Below, one piece after another: positions 27,311 through 36,015 of a DNA stretch of 64,000 nt; position 1 is the first letter of the stretch, and every line of letters starts with the position of its first letter. This DNA comes from Gemmatimonas sp. (GTDB lineage: Bacteria > Gemmatimonadota > Gemmatimonadetes > Gemmatimonadales > Gemmatimonadaceae). Below the pieces are notes generated by a model that had not been told where the DNA came from, searched no databases, and saw nothing but the letters and a program-made list of their open reading frames with translations. The stretch spans positions 59,277-123,276 of the forward strand of contig JAABRL010000002.1 of the NCBI GenBank assembly GCA_011390935.1, given 5' to 3'. A program made the translations under genes and the position numbers.

Positions 27311-28094
27311 GATCAAGCGTGACTCGCCGCTGTACACCATCGGCTTTGCCGCGCTGGTGTGCATCGTGTGCGCGCTGCCGATTGCGGGAGCCGCGGTGGC
27401 GTTGCGCCCCAAGCAGGAGCTCAACGCCCGCCTCGATCGCCTCGGCAAGGTGCTCGCAGTGGCCGGTCTGATGGAGCGGAACGAAAAGCTCACCCCGGAG
27501 GAGCTCGAAGCGCGCTTCGATGCCTCCGTGGTCGCGCGCGCGATCGACATGCGCACCGGCGAAGCGGTCGATACGATCGACACCAAGGCGTACGATCAGC
27601 GGCGTGCGGCGCGTGATCCGCTGATCAGCAGCACGGCGCCGGAGAACGCGGCGCGCGTGCTGCGTGTCCCGAACGTGGCTGTGGTGTACGAGGTGATGGC
27701 GGCCGATACGCTGCAAGCGGTGATCGTGCCGATTCAGGGGTACGGCCTCTGGTCCACCATGTACGGCTATCTGGCGCTTGCGCCCAATGCCACGACGGTG
27801 AGCGGCATCACCTTCTACGAACACGGCGAAACGGCTGGCCTCGGCGGCGAGATCGAAAATCCGCGCTGGCAGGCCAGGTGGATCGGCCGTGAAGCCTTCA
27901 ACGACCAGGGGGACGTGGCGCTCGAGGTGATCAAGGGCGCCGCGGGCCCCGCGGCAACCGATCCATACCGCGTGGATGGGCTCTCCGGCGCCACCATTAC
28001 CGGCCGCGGAGTGAGTGCCACGCTCGATTTCTGGCTGGGCCCGAACGGGTTCGGCCCCTATCTCGACCGACTGCGCGCCACGCGCGCGAGGTGA
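27303..28094 (+). CDS. nqrC: Na+-NQR subunit C (covalent FMN)
   Basis: A 263-residue protein with one N-terminal membrane helix (residues 9-34) and a periplasmic FMN domain. The motif SGATITGRGV gives Thr231 (27993-27995) as FMN acceptor. The typical segment GYGLWSTMYGYLALAP is present. The gene overlaps the end of nqrB and is followed by a 54-base gap before nqrD. Confidence 0.97.
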   Translation: MAEIKRDSPLYTIGFAALVCIVCALPIAGAAVALRPKQELNARLDRLGKVLAVAGLMERNEKLTPEELEARFDASVVARAIDMRTGEAVDTIDTKAYDQRRAARDPLISSTAPENAARVLRVPNVAVVYEVMAADTLQAVIVPIQGYGLWSTMYGYLALAPNATTVSGITFYEHGETAGLGGEIENPRWQARWIGREAFNDQGDVALEVIKGAAGPAATDPYRVDGLSGATITGRGVSATLDFWLGPNGFGPYLDRLRATRAR

Positions 28095-28148
28095 CGCCGT
28101 AATGCGCAACGCACCAACGAGCGCCGCATGGCGCCGAGGAGGGCTCTG

Positions 28149-28832
28149 ATGCTCGACAAGCAATCGCGCAGCGCGCTGATGGATCCGCTGTTCGACGACA
28201 ATCCGATCGCCAAGCAGGTTCTCGGCATCTGCTCCGCGCTCGCGGTCACGACTCTCATGGCACCGTCGTTCGTGATGTGTCTGGCCGTGACCGGCGTGCT
28301 GGTGGCCAGCAACGTGTCGATCAGCCTGATTCGGAAGTGGATCCCGTCGAGCATTCGCATCATCGTGCAGCTCACGGTCATCTCGTCGCTGGTGATCATC
28401 ACCGACCAGCTGCTCAAGGCGTACGCGTACAGTGTATCGCGTCAGCTGTCGGTGTTCGTGGGGCTCATCATCACCAACTGCATCATCATGGGGCGCGCCG
28501 AAGGCTTCGCGATGCAGAACGGGCCGAAGGCCAGCTTCTTCGATGCCGTGGGCAACTCGGTCGGCTACAGTCTCGTGCTGCTCTTCGTCGCGGCCTTCCG
28601 CGAGCTGTTCGGTTCGGGATCGTTGTTCGGTATTCGCATTCTGCCGCTGGTGAGCGACGGCGGCTGGTATACGCCCAACGGCCTCATGGTGCTTTCGCCG
28701 GCCGCGTTCTTCCTGATCGGCGGCCTCATCTGGGCGCTGCGCACCTGGAAGCCCAAGCAGATCGAGGTGGAACCGGTGGTGGAGATCGATCACGCCGTGG
28801 TCGAACCGGCACAGCCCCGTCAGGCGGCCTGA
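28149..28832 (+). CDS. nqrD: Na+-NQR subunit D
   Basis: A 227-residue, six-helix membrane subunit. The start at 28149 (MLDKQSRS) is set by GAGGAGGG five bases upstream; an in-frame ATG at 28128 is less likely. C28 (LGICSA) and C111 ([18 protein letters not shown]) are the cysteines that, with those of NqrE, hold the intramembrane iron centre. The C-terminal tail is longer and more acidic than the family minimum. Confidence 0.97.
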   Translation: MLDKQSRSALMDPLFDDNPIAKQVLGICSALAVTTLMAPSFVMCLAVTGVLVASNVSISLIRKWIPSSIRIIVQLTVISSLVIITDQLLKAYAYSVSRQLSVFVGLIITNCIIMGRAEGFAMQNGPKASFFDAVGNSVGYSLVLLFVAAFRELFGSGSLFGIRILPLVSDGGWYTPNGLMVLSPAAFFLIGGLIWALRTWKPKQIEVEPVVEIDHAVVEPAQPRQAA

Positions 28833-28839
28833 GGAGACC

Positions 28840-29457
28840 ATGGCGAGTCACTATCTCAGTCTGTTCGTGCGCGCCGTGTTCGTGGAGAACCTCGCGCTCG
28901 CCTTCTTCCTCGGCATGTGCTCGTATCTCGCCGTCTCCAAGCGCGTGAAGACGGCGATCGGACTCGGCATTGCCGTGACGTTCGTGCTCACGATCACCGT
29001 GCCGCTGAATCAGCTGCTGCTGCAGCGCGTGCTCAGTGAGGGGTCGCTGACGTGGCTGCATCCGTCGCTGGCCACGGTCGATCTGTCGTTCCTGGTGTTC
29101 CTCAGCTTCATCGGGACCATCGCCGCGCTGGTGCAGGTGGTGGAGATGGTGATCGACCGCTATGCGCCGGCGCTGTACGCGGCGCTGGGTGTCTTCCTGC
29201 CGCTGATCGCGGTGAACTGCGCGATTCTCGGTGGCAGTCTGTTCATGGCAGAGCGTGACTACACGTTCGGCGAAAGCGTGGTGTTCGGCGCCGGTGGCGG
29301 CATTGGCTGGCTGCTGGCCGTCGTCGCGCTGGCGTCGGTGCGCGAGAAGCTGCGCTATGCGAATCCGCCGGCGGCGCTGCGCGGGCTCGGACTCACCTTC
29401 ATGGTGACCGGCCTGCTCGCGATCTGCTTCATGGCATTCGCCGGCATTCAACTCTGA
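28840..29457 (+). CDS. nqrE: Na+-NQR subunit E
   Basis: A 205-residue, six-helix membrane subunit, inverted homologue and partner of NqrD, with a GAGGAG ribosome site just before the ATG. C27 ([10 protein letters not shown]) and C127 ([12 protein letters not shown]) are the iron-site cysteines. The [15 protein letters not shown] segment is typical. Confidence 0.97.
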   Translation: MASHYLSLFVRAVFVENLALAFFLGMCSYLAVSKRVKTAIGLGIAVTFVLTITVPLNQLLLQRVLSEGSLTWLHPSLATVDLSFLVFLSFIGTIAALVQVVEMVIDRYAPALYAALGVFLPLIAVNCAILGGSLFMAERDYTFGESVVFGAGGGIGWLLAVVALASVREKLRYANPPAALRGLGLTFMVTGLLAICFMAFAGIQL

Positions 29458-29469
29458 CGACCTGACCAC

Positions 29470-30693
29470 ATGCTCACGATCGTGGCCGGCCTCGGCACCT
29501 TTCTGATTCTCGTCCTTGCCCTCGTGGCGCTGCTCATGGTGGCGCGCGCGCGTCTCGTGCAGAGCGGCATGGTGACGATTCTCGTAAACGATGATCCGAA
29601 CAAGGCGATGCAGGTGCCGAGCGGATCCACCCTGCTGAATACGTTGGCGGATCGGCAGATTTTCATTCCGTCGGCGTGTGGTGGGAAGGGCTCCTGCGGG
29701 GTGTGCAAGGTGGAAGTGCACGCCGGCGGCGGTGCGTTGCTGCCCACGGAAACCGGTCATGTGAAACCGGGCGAAGCGCGACGTGGCGTGCGGCTGTCGT
29801 GCCAGGTGAAGGTGAAGGAGGACATGTCGATTCACATCGAGGACGATGTGTTCGGCGTGCGCCGCTGGAAGTGCAAGGTGCGCTCCAACGACAACGTGGC
29901 CACCTTCATCAAGGAGCTGGTGCTCGAGCTGCCCGAGGGGGAAACGGTTCCGTTTCGCGCCGGCGGGTACATTCAGATCGAGGCCCCGCCGCACGTGGTG
30001 CGCTACAGCGAGTACGATGTGCCGGCCGAGTACCGGGAAGACTGGGAGACGTTCGGGCTGTTCAAGCTGAGCTCGACCGTCACCGAGCCGGTGACGCGTG
30101 CCTACTCCATGGCGAACTATCCGCTGGAGTCGGACATCATCATGCTCAACGTGCGCATCGCCACGCCGCCGCCGCGCACGACCGGTCTGCCGCCGGGTCT
30201 CATGTCGTCGTACATCTACAGTCTCAAGCCGGGTGACGAAGTCACGATCTCCGGACCGTACGGCGAGTTCTTCGCGAAGCCCACGCAGAACGAGATGTGC
30301 TTCATTGGTGGTGGTGCCGGCATGGCGCCCATGCGCTCGCACATCTTCGATCAGTTCCGCCGCGTGCGCACCGATCGCAAGGTCACCTTCTGGTACGGCG
30401 CGCGGTCGCTTCGCGAAGCCTTCTACGTGGACGACTTCGACACCATCGCCCGCGAGAACGAGAACTTCACGTGGACGCTTGCGCTGTCGGAGCCGCGCCC
30501 GGAGGACAACTGGACCGGCTCGAAGGGGTTCATTCACAACGTGCTGTACGAGGAGTACCTGTCCAAGCATCCGGCGCCGGAGGATATCGAGTACTACCTC
30601 TGCGGCCCGCCGATGATGCTGCAGGCGTGCATGAAAATGCTCGACAGTCTGGGCGTACCGCGCGAGAACATCGCCTTTGACGACTTCGGGTGA
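29470..30693 (+). CDS. nqrF: Na+-NQR subunit F (NADH dehydrogenase, 2Fe-2S and FAD)
   Basis: A 407-residue protein with an N-terminal membrane anchor (residues 3-26). The plant-type 2Fe-2S site is C70, C76, C79 and C111 ([11 protein letters not shown] and LSCQV). The FAD motif RAYSMANY, the NADH motif [12 protein letters not shown], and the C-terminal CGPPMM are all present. It takes electrons from NADH and feeds the other subunits. Confidence 0.97.
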   Translation: MLTIVAGLGTFLILVLALVALLMVARARLVQSGMVTILVNDDPNKAMQVPSGSTLLNTLADRQIFIPSACGGKGSCGVCKVEVHAGGGALLPTETGHVKPGEARRGVRLSCQVKVKEDMSIHIEDDVFGVRRWKCKVRSNDNVATFIKELVLELPEGETVPFRAGGYIQIEAPPHVVRYSEYDVPAEYREDWETFGLFKLSSTVTEPVTRAYSMANYPLESDIIMLNVRIATPPPRTTGLPPGLMSSYIYSLKPGDEVTISGPYGEFFAKPTQNEMCFIGGGAGMAPMRSHIFDQFRRVRTDRKVTFWYGARSLREAFYVDDFDTIARENENFTWTLALSEPRPEDNWTGSKGFIHNVLYEEYLSKHPAPEDIEYYLCGPPMMLQACMKMLDSLGVPRENIAFDDFG

Positions 30694-30694
30694 C

Positions 30695-31774
30695 ATGATC
30701 CGGCGAGCCCCGCGGTGGTGGCTCGTACTGGCGGCGCTCACGGGGCTGAGCGCGTGGTTGTACCTGCGGCCCGTGCGCGCGAGCGACGGGCCGTTGGCGT
30801 TCGACGGCGCCACCATGGGCACCACGTATCGTGTGGTGCTTGGCGGGCGTGCCGATGGCAAGACCGTGACGGCCGAGCAGCTGCGCGCCCTGCAGCGCGG
30901 CGTCGATTCGCTGCTCGTCGGCGTGAACGCGAGCATGTCCACGTACGACGCCACATCGGAGCTGTCACGCTTCAATGCGCGCATCGACACCACGGCGGTT
31001 CCGATTTCCGCGCCGCTGGCCGAGGTACTGCGCGTGTCGCTGGCAGTGCACGCGGCGACGGATGGCGCGTTCGATGTGACGGTGGGGCCGCTGGTGGACG
31101 CGTGGGGGTTCGGGCCAGCCGCGCGGCCGGCAGACGCGTTGCCGCCATCGCTGCGTGATTCGTTGCGGGCCTTCGTGGGTAGTGCCTTGCTGGAGGTCAA
31201 CGGCGAATCGCTGCGCAAGCGTGATCCGCGTGTGCGCGTGGATCTGTCGGCGGTGGCCAAGGGATACGCCGTGGACGTGGTCTCCGACTGGCTGTCGGCC
31301 AATGGCGCGGCCGATCACCTCGTGGAGATTGGCGGCGAAATGCAGGCGCGCGGCCGCAATGTGCGCGGAGAGCCGTTTCGGGTCGGGATCGAGGACCCGG
31401 ATCCCGACCGTCGGCGCGTGCGCTTCGCCATCGCGTTGTCGGACCGAGCGCTCGCGTCGTCGGGCAACTACCGCAACTTCGTGGACCTCGATGGGGTACG
31501 ATATGCGCACACGATCGATCCCGTGCGCGGTGCCCCGGTGCAGCACACGCTGCTGGCGGTGAGCGTGTTGCACGCCCGCTGCGCCGACGCGGACGCCTGG
31601 GCCACGGCCCTCATGGTGGTAGGCCCGGAGCGCGCTTGGGCGCTCGCCGAGGCGAATGACCTCGACGTGGGCTTGCTCATCAGCACCGGTCCGGGAGAGG
31701 TTTCAGAACGCTTCACGGACGGGTTTCGCGCCGCCGTGCTGCCATCCCCGCTTCAAGGAACGCCGTCGCCATGA
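30695..31774 (+). CDS. apbE: FAD:protein FMN transferase (ApbE), NQR-associated
   Basis: A 359-residue protein starting at ATG 30695, one base after the nqrF stop. An N-terminal membrane anchor (WWLVLAALTGLSAWLYL) places the enzyme in the periplasm. Family motifs are FDGATMGTTYRVVL, VDLSAVAKGYAVD, LVEIGGEMQARG, and SGNYRNF...YAHTIDPVRGAPV. It attaches FMN to the SGAT threonines of NqrB and NqrC. It overlaps nqrM by four bases. Confidence 0.95.
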   Translation: MIRRAPRWWLVLAALTGLSAWLYLRPVRASDGPLAFDGATMGTTYRVVLGGRADGKTVTAEQLRALQRGVDSLLVGVNASMSTYDATSELSRFNARIDTTAVPISAPLAEVLRVSLAVHAATDGAFDVTVGPLVDAWGFGPAARPADALPPSLRDSLRAFVGSALLEVNGESLRKRDPRVRVDLSAVAKGYAVDVVSDWLSANGAADHLVEIGGEMQARGRNVRGEPFRVGIEDPDPDRRRVRFAIALSDRALASSGNYRNFVDLDGVRYAHTIDPVRGAPVQHTLLAVSVLHARCADADAWATALMVVGPERAWALAEANDLDVGLLISTGPGEVSERFTDGFRAAVLPSPLQGTPSP

Positions 31775-31992
31775 TCGTCTTCGTACTCTGCCTCGCGCTC
31801 GTCGCCATTGTCATGGGTCTCATGGCGGTGGGCGTGGTCATGTCGGGGCGCTCGCTGCGCGGCTCGTGCGGTGGTGTGGGGAGCGGGGATTGTGCGTGCG
31901 ACGCCGCCGGTGTGCCAATGGATCAGCGCGACTGTCAGGCGCGCGGGATCATGCGCGAACAAGACGACGCGCCGGTGCAGCTGCGGCGCTAA
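31771..31992 (+). CDS. nqrM: Na+-NQR maturation factor NqrM
   Basis: A 73-residue protein with one membrane helix (residues 2-24), followed by SGRSLRGSCGGVGSGDCACD. The cysteines are C33, C41, C43 and C55. This matches NqrM (DUF539), needed to deliver iron to the NqrD/NqrE centre. The start overlaps apbE (ATGA). Its TAA overlaps the stop of the convergent S9 peptidase gene, leaving no room for a terminator between them. Confidence 0.93.
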   Translation: MIVFVLCLALVAIVMGLMAVGVVMSGRSLRGSCGGVGSGDCACDAAGVPMDQRDCQARGIMREQDDAPVQLRR

Positions 31993-34226
31993 GGTGACGA
32001 CGGCCGCTCCGGTGTGAGGTGGCGGTCGAAGTACTCCAGCATGCGATCGAACGCGTAGCGCGTCTGATAGCGCGGCCCCAGGTCCCAGCCGTGCGGCGCA
32101 TCGGGGAGCGTGACCAGCTCCACATCGCGCCCCAGCTGCATGAGATACTGCAGCAGCCACACCGAGTCGCGGTACAGCACCACCACATCGCGCATGCCGT
32201 GCAGCAGCATGAGCGATCCCTGCAGGCCGGCAGCCTTGGTGGACGATGACGCACTCGCGTATTCCCGCGGTCGCTCCTGCGGCCGGTCCATCACGCGCTG
32301 CTCGCCGGTGAGCGCGTGCAGCACGTTCGTGGCCGGCGCGGCCGCGATGCCCGCACGGTACACGCCCGGCTTGGTGAACAGCGACATGCTCGTGAGCAGT
32401 CCGCCGTAGCTGCTGCCCCAGATGCCGACGCGCGATGCATCGGCGATCCCCTCGGCGACGAGCCACTCCACACCGCTGTGGATGTCCTCCACATCGATGC
32501 CGCCATAGTCGAGACGAATGCGGCGCCGAAATGCGGTGCCGTGACCGGAGCTGCCCGCCACGTCGAGCGCGAACACGACATACCCCTTCTCCAGCAATAC
32601 CCGATCGAACCCCCAGAGCGGGTGCGAGTTGCGGCCGCCCCACTGGTTGCGCACGGTGTTGCTGTAGATCGAGCCCACCACCACGGGCCAGCGGCGGTCC
32701 GGTGTGTAGCCGGGCGGCAGCAGCAGACGGCCGTGCAGCGTCGCACCATCCGCGCGACTGGTGAACGTCACATAGCGCGGCGCCGGCCAGCGGTACGCGG
32801 CAAACTCGGCGCGCGGCGACGTGGTGACACGCTGCTCGGTGGCCATCGCCGGGCGCGACGCGGTGAGGTCGGTCACGAAGAGATCGGGCGGCACCGTGTC
32901 GCTCGAGAAGAGCACCGCAGCCGAGCGTCCGTCTGGCGAGACCACGGGCGTGTGCGTGCCGGGGCGCACCGACACACGCGTGGCCGCGCCGCCGCGCAGC
33001 GGCACCCGATACACGTGCCGCTCCTCTGCACGCCCTTCGTTGGCCACCACCACGAGTCCGCGGGGCGTTACGGAAAAGCCGAAGACGGCCCACGGCCCGC
33101 TGGTGATCGCGCGGGGCGTGCCGCCCGCGGCATCCACCTGCCACACGTGATAGTCGTGTGCGCGGTCGGAGGTGAAGTACACGCTGCGCCCGTCAGGTGC
33201 CCACGCTGCGCGCCACTCGGCGGACACGTTGTCGGGCTCCTGCTCGCGCGTCAGTAGCCGACTCGCACCGGTCGCAACATCGATCACCATCAGCCGACGG
33301 TCCTTCACGAACACGTCGCTCTTGTCCACCAGCAGTGCGCGGCCGTTCGGCGAAAACGCGTAGGTGAACAGCACATCGGAGGGTTCGGTGCCGAGGTCGA
33401 GCCAGCGTGGTGTCCCGCCGGTGTCGGCCACGAGCCCCAGTCGGCGATGCTCCGAGGGTTCGCCGGGATAGGCGCGGCGCACCTCGGTGATCGTGGCCTC
33501 GTCGGGGAGGTAGTCGGGAATACGACGCGTGGCGATCGGCGTGCGATCGGTTTCGACGACGGCGAACGACCGGCCATCGGACGACCAGGTGAAGCTCTCC
33601 ACGCCGACGCCGTCGCGAGCGAGCATGGTGAGCCGCTGCGGTGCCTCCAGCGCGCTTTCACGCAGCGCCGCGACCCACAGGTCTCCACCGCGCAGGAAGG
33701 CGAGTCGCGAGCCCGAGGCATCGAAGGTGGCGCGCTGCTCGGCGCCGGGCGTCGTGGTGAGCCGCACCGGCTCGCTGCCGGGCGATACCAGCCACAGATC
33801 GCCGCGGAAGGAGAACAGGAGGCGGCGACCATCGGGATGCCACGTCACGTTGCTCACCCCCTCGTCGAGTTCGGCCGCAATCGCGGCGCGCTGCGCGTCC
33901 CACGACGGTTCGGGGGTGGCGGGGATGTCTGGTCGCGGCAGACGCGTGACGCGCTCCGGACGCAAGGGCGCACCGGGCCCCACGCGCGTGATGAACACGT
34001 CCAGGAACGGCAGCGCCTCGTCGTTCCAGAGAAACGCAAGCGCCTGTCCGTCGGGACTCCACGCCATGCCGCGCGGTTCGGTGCCGATGAGGGACGGCAG
34101 CGAATAGAAACGGTCGATGCTGTAGTCGGGCGCCGCGGCTTGAGGCTGCGCATGCATCGGCACGGCGGCGCCAACGAGAAGCAGCGCGACGGCCAGTGCG
34201 CCACCAGCGATGACGCGCGGCGTCAT
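31989..34226 (-). CDS. Secreted S9 family prolyl oligopeptidase/dipeptidyl peptidase
   Basis: A 745-residue protein. The start at 34226 overlaps the upstream stop (ATGA) and opens a signal peptide ending near PMHAQ. Residues 40-480 form a WD40/TolB-like propeller (MAWSPDGQALAFLW, VTWHPDGRRLLFSF, AWAPDGRSVYFTSD). The C-terminal alpha/beta hydrolase domain has Ser606 in WGSSYGG, Asp680 in GMRDVVV and His712 in DAPHGWD. It cleaves oligopeptides, probably in the periplasm. Coupling to the DUF885 gene suggests joint peptide breakdown. Confidence 0.94.
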   Translation of the reverse strand: MTPRVIAGGALAVALLLVGAAVPMHAQPQAAAPDYSIDRFYSLPSLIGTEPRGMAWSPDGQALAFLWNDEALPFLDVFITRVGPGAPLRPERVTRLPRPDIPATPEPSWDAQRAAIAAELDEGVSNVTWHPDGRRLLFSFRGDLWLVSPGSEPVRLTTTPGAEQRATFDASGSRLAFLRGGDLWVAALRESALEAPQRLTMLARDGVGVESFTWSSDGRSFAVVETDRTPIATRRIPDYLPDEATITEVRRAYPGEPSEHRRLGLVADTGGTPRWLDLGTEPSDVLFTYAFSPNGRALLVDKSDVFVKDRRLMVIDVATGASRLLTREQEPDNVSAEWRAAWAPDGRSVYFTSDRAHDYHVWQVDAAGGTPRAITSGPWAVFGFSVTPRGLVVVANEGRAEERHVYRVPLRGGAATRVSVRPGTHTPVVSPDGRSAAVLFSSDTVPPDLFVTDLTASRPAMATEQRVTTSPRAEFAAYRWPAPRYVTFTSRADGATLHGRLLLPPGYTPDRRWPVVVGSIYSNTVRNQWGGRNSHPLWGFDRVLLEKGYVVFALDVAGSSGHGTAFRRRIRLDYGGIDVEDIHSGVEWLVAEGIADASRVGIWGSSYGGLLTSMSLFTKPGVYRAGIAAAPATNVLHALTGEQRVMDRPQERPREYASASSSTKAAGLQGSLMLLHGMRDVVVLYRDSVWLLQYLMQLGRDVELVTLPDAPHGWDLGPRYQTRYAFDRMLEYFDRHLTPERPSSP

Positions 34227-35872
34227 GGCAGCACCCCCAGGGCACGCACTTCGTCGTCGAGGCCGGTCAGCTCCCATCGAATGAGCGAGATCGGGATGGA
34301 GCCCGCGGCGAGAAACGCGTCGTGGAACGCGCCCAGATCAAACGCGTCACCGAGCTGGCGCTGCCGATCGGCGAGCAGCTGCTCGACCTGCGCCTTGCCG
34401 ATGGTGTAGTTCATGCCGTACGCCGGACGACGCAGGTAGATCGCCAGATCGTAGCGCGCCAGGTTCTCCTCCATGAGCGGTACTTCGCGCACGAGGTACG
34501 CAATCGCATCGTCGAGCGTCCACTCGCCGGTCTGCATGCGCAGTTCGGCATGAATGCGCGCCGCGCGCTTGAGCTGCGCGATCCAGAACAGCTCGCGTCC
34601 CTTGGGCCGGTCGTCGAGCAGTCCGGTGTGCACGTACATCTCTTCGATGTAGAACGACCAGCCTTCCGCGCGTGTCCCGTCGCTGAAGGTGCGGCGAATC
34701 GGGCGCGGGTGTCGGCGCTGCAGGGCACCGTCGAAGCGGTGGCCGGGAACGGACGCGTGGATGTGGTTGTTGAGCGGATCGCGATAGGTGAGCTCTTCCC
34801 AGAAATGCCGTGCGCCGCCCCACGCGCCACGGTCGATGAAGAACGCGTCCGTCTCGTACTGCGGCGGAATGTCGTCGGGAATGGTGAGCAGGCGTTCGCG
34901 CTGCGTGAACGTGCGGATGTGTGTCTCCGCCTCGCGCGTGCGACGTTCGTGCTCATCGGCGGTAGTGACGGGCACGAGCGGCGGCAGCGCGCGGTAACGA
35001 TGGCGATCGAAGGCGAGCAGCGATCGCGCGCGGGCGATCTCGCGTTCGCCGATGAGGCGCACCTGGTCCACGTCGAGCGGCACGAGACGCACGTGTCGCA
35101 GGTACCACGCATAGTCGTCGAGTCCGATGTGGGCCGGCGCCTGCATGCGGGGGCGTTCGGTGGCGAGCCAACTCGCGAAGTCGCGCAGCGCGATCAGCGC
35201 CGAGTCGGCGAGCGGAGTGAGCGCGGCGTCGTGCTGTGCGGCGCGCGTGCGGAGGTCCTCGTACCAGCCGATGATCCCCTCCGGCGGCGGGTCGCGACGC
35301 GGCTCACCCTGGTTCACGCCATCGGAGCGCGTGAGGTGGAAGTGCGCGATGCCGGCCAGTTCACCCGCCGGTTCGGTGAGTTGCCGGCGCGCTTCGGCGA
35401 TGATACGTGGCACCGCGCGCAGCTGCCGTTCGAGCCGCGTGCGCCCGTCGGCGGTGAGCGGGAAGGCCGTGTAGGGCGCGCGCGCCAGGAGATCCACCCA
35501 GTGCCCCGGATCGCGGGCCCATGGGCGCAGCACGCGCAGTTCGAAATCGAACGCATCGAGCTGCGTGCGCACGAGGATGTGATCGATCCGATCGGCCACC
35601 GACCACTCGGCGGGCTTCAGCGCGGCGTGTCGAGCCCGGAGTGCGTCGAGTCCGCTGCGCCATCGCGTGATCGCGGCTGCGGCGTAGTCGGGCACGCCGT
35701 CGGCGGCTTGCGGCTGGCGCAGCGTGCGCAGTGCCTCGGCGATCTGGACGAGGCTGTCGCGCTGGGCATCGGTCTGCGCGGCGATCGGGTGCGAGACGGT
35801 CGCGGAGCCGGTCACGAGCAGCGCGAGCGCGAGGGCGTGGCGCCGAGCGCGGCGCGGGATGAGTGGAGGCAT
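34223..35872 (-). CDS. Secreted DUF885 protein (putative metallopeptidase-like)
   Basis: About 549 residues from ATG 35872 (MPPLIPRRARRHALALALL), with a signal peptide ending SHPIAAQ. The DUF885 pattern is clear: NNHIHASVPGHRF, then GTRAEGWSFYIEEMYV and RRPAYGMNYTIGKAQVEQLL. The His in the first motif and the Glu in EGWSFYIEE are the likely metal or catalytic residues. The family is often annotated as a peptidase, without firm substrates. The first gene of a two-gene peptidase operon, divergent from the Asp-box gene at 36016. Confidence 0.92.
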   Translation of the reverse strand: MPPLIPRRARRHALALALLVTGSATVSHPIAAQTDAQRDSLVQIAEALRTLRQPQAADGVPDYAAAAITRWRSGLDALRARHAALKPAEWSVADRIDHILVRTQLDAFDFELRVLRPWARDPGHWVDLLARAPYTAFPLTADGRTRLERQLRAVPRIIAEARRQLTEPAGELAGIAHFHLTRSDGVNQGEPRRDPPPEGIIGWYEDLRTRAAQHDAALTPLADSALIALRDFASWLATERPRMQAPAHIGLDDYAWYLRHVRLVPLDVDQVRLIGEREIARARSLLAFDRHRYRALPPLVPVTTADEHERRTREAETHIRTFTQRERLLTIPDDIPPQYETDAFFIDRGAWGGARHFWEELTYRDPLNNHIHASVPGHRFDGALQRRHPRPIRRTFSDGTRAEGWSFYIEEMYVHTGLLDDRPKGRELFWIAQLKRAARIHAELRMQTGEWTLDDAIAYLVREVPLMEENLARYDLAIYLRRPAYGMNYTIGKAQVEQLLADRQRQLGDAFDLGAFHDAFLAAGSIPISLIRWELTGLDDEVRALGVLP

Positions 35873-36015
35873 ACCGGAACTTGAAGCCGAACGGCGGGCG
35901 CGTCGAGGGCTGTGCTGCGTGCGGGCGCCCGCGCGCGTTGCGCATGGTGCGCTCACGGCGCAACGTGGTGAGGTGGTCCGCCCTTCGCACCAACGCTCCT
36001 CTCACCCGCGTCATC

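Noticed and set aside
25292-27586. 764-codon ORF on the minus strand
   Set aside because: It is antisense to nqrA-nqrB, which are unambiguous.
28726-31302. 858-codon ORF on the minus strand
   Set aside because: It is antisense to nqrE, nqrF and apbE; the translation is a low-complexity Arg/His/Glu string.
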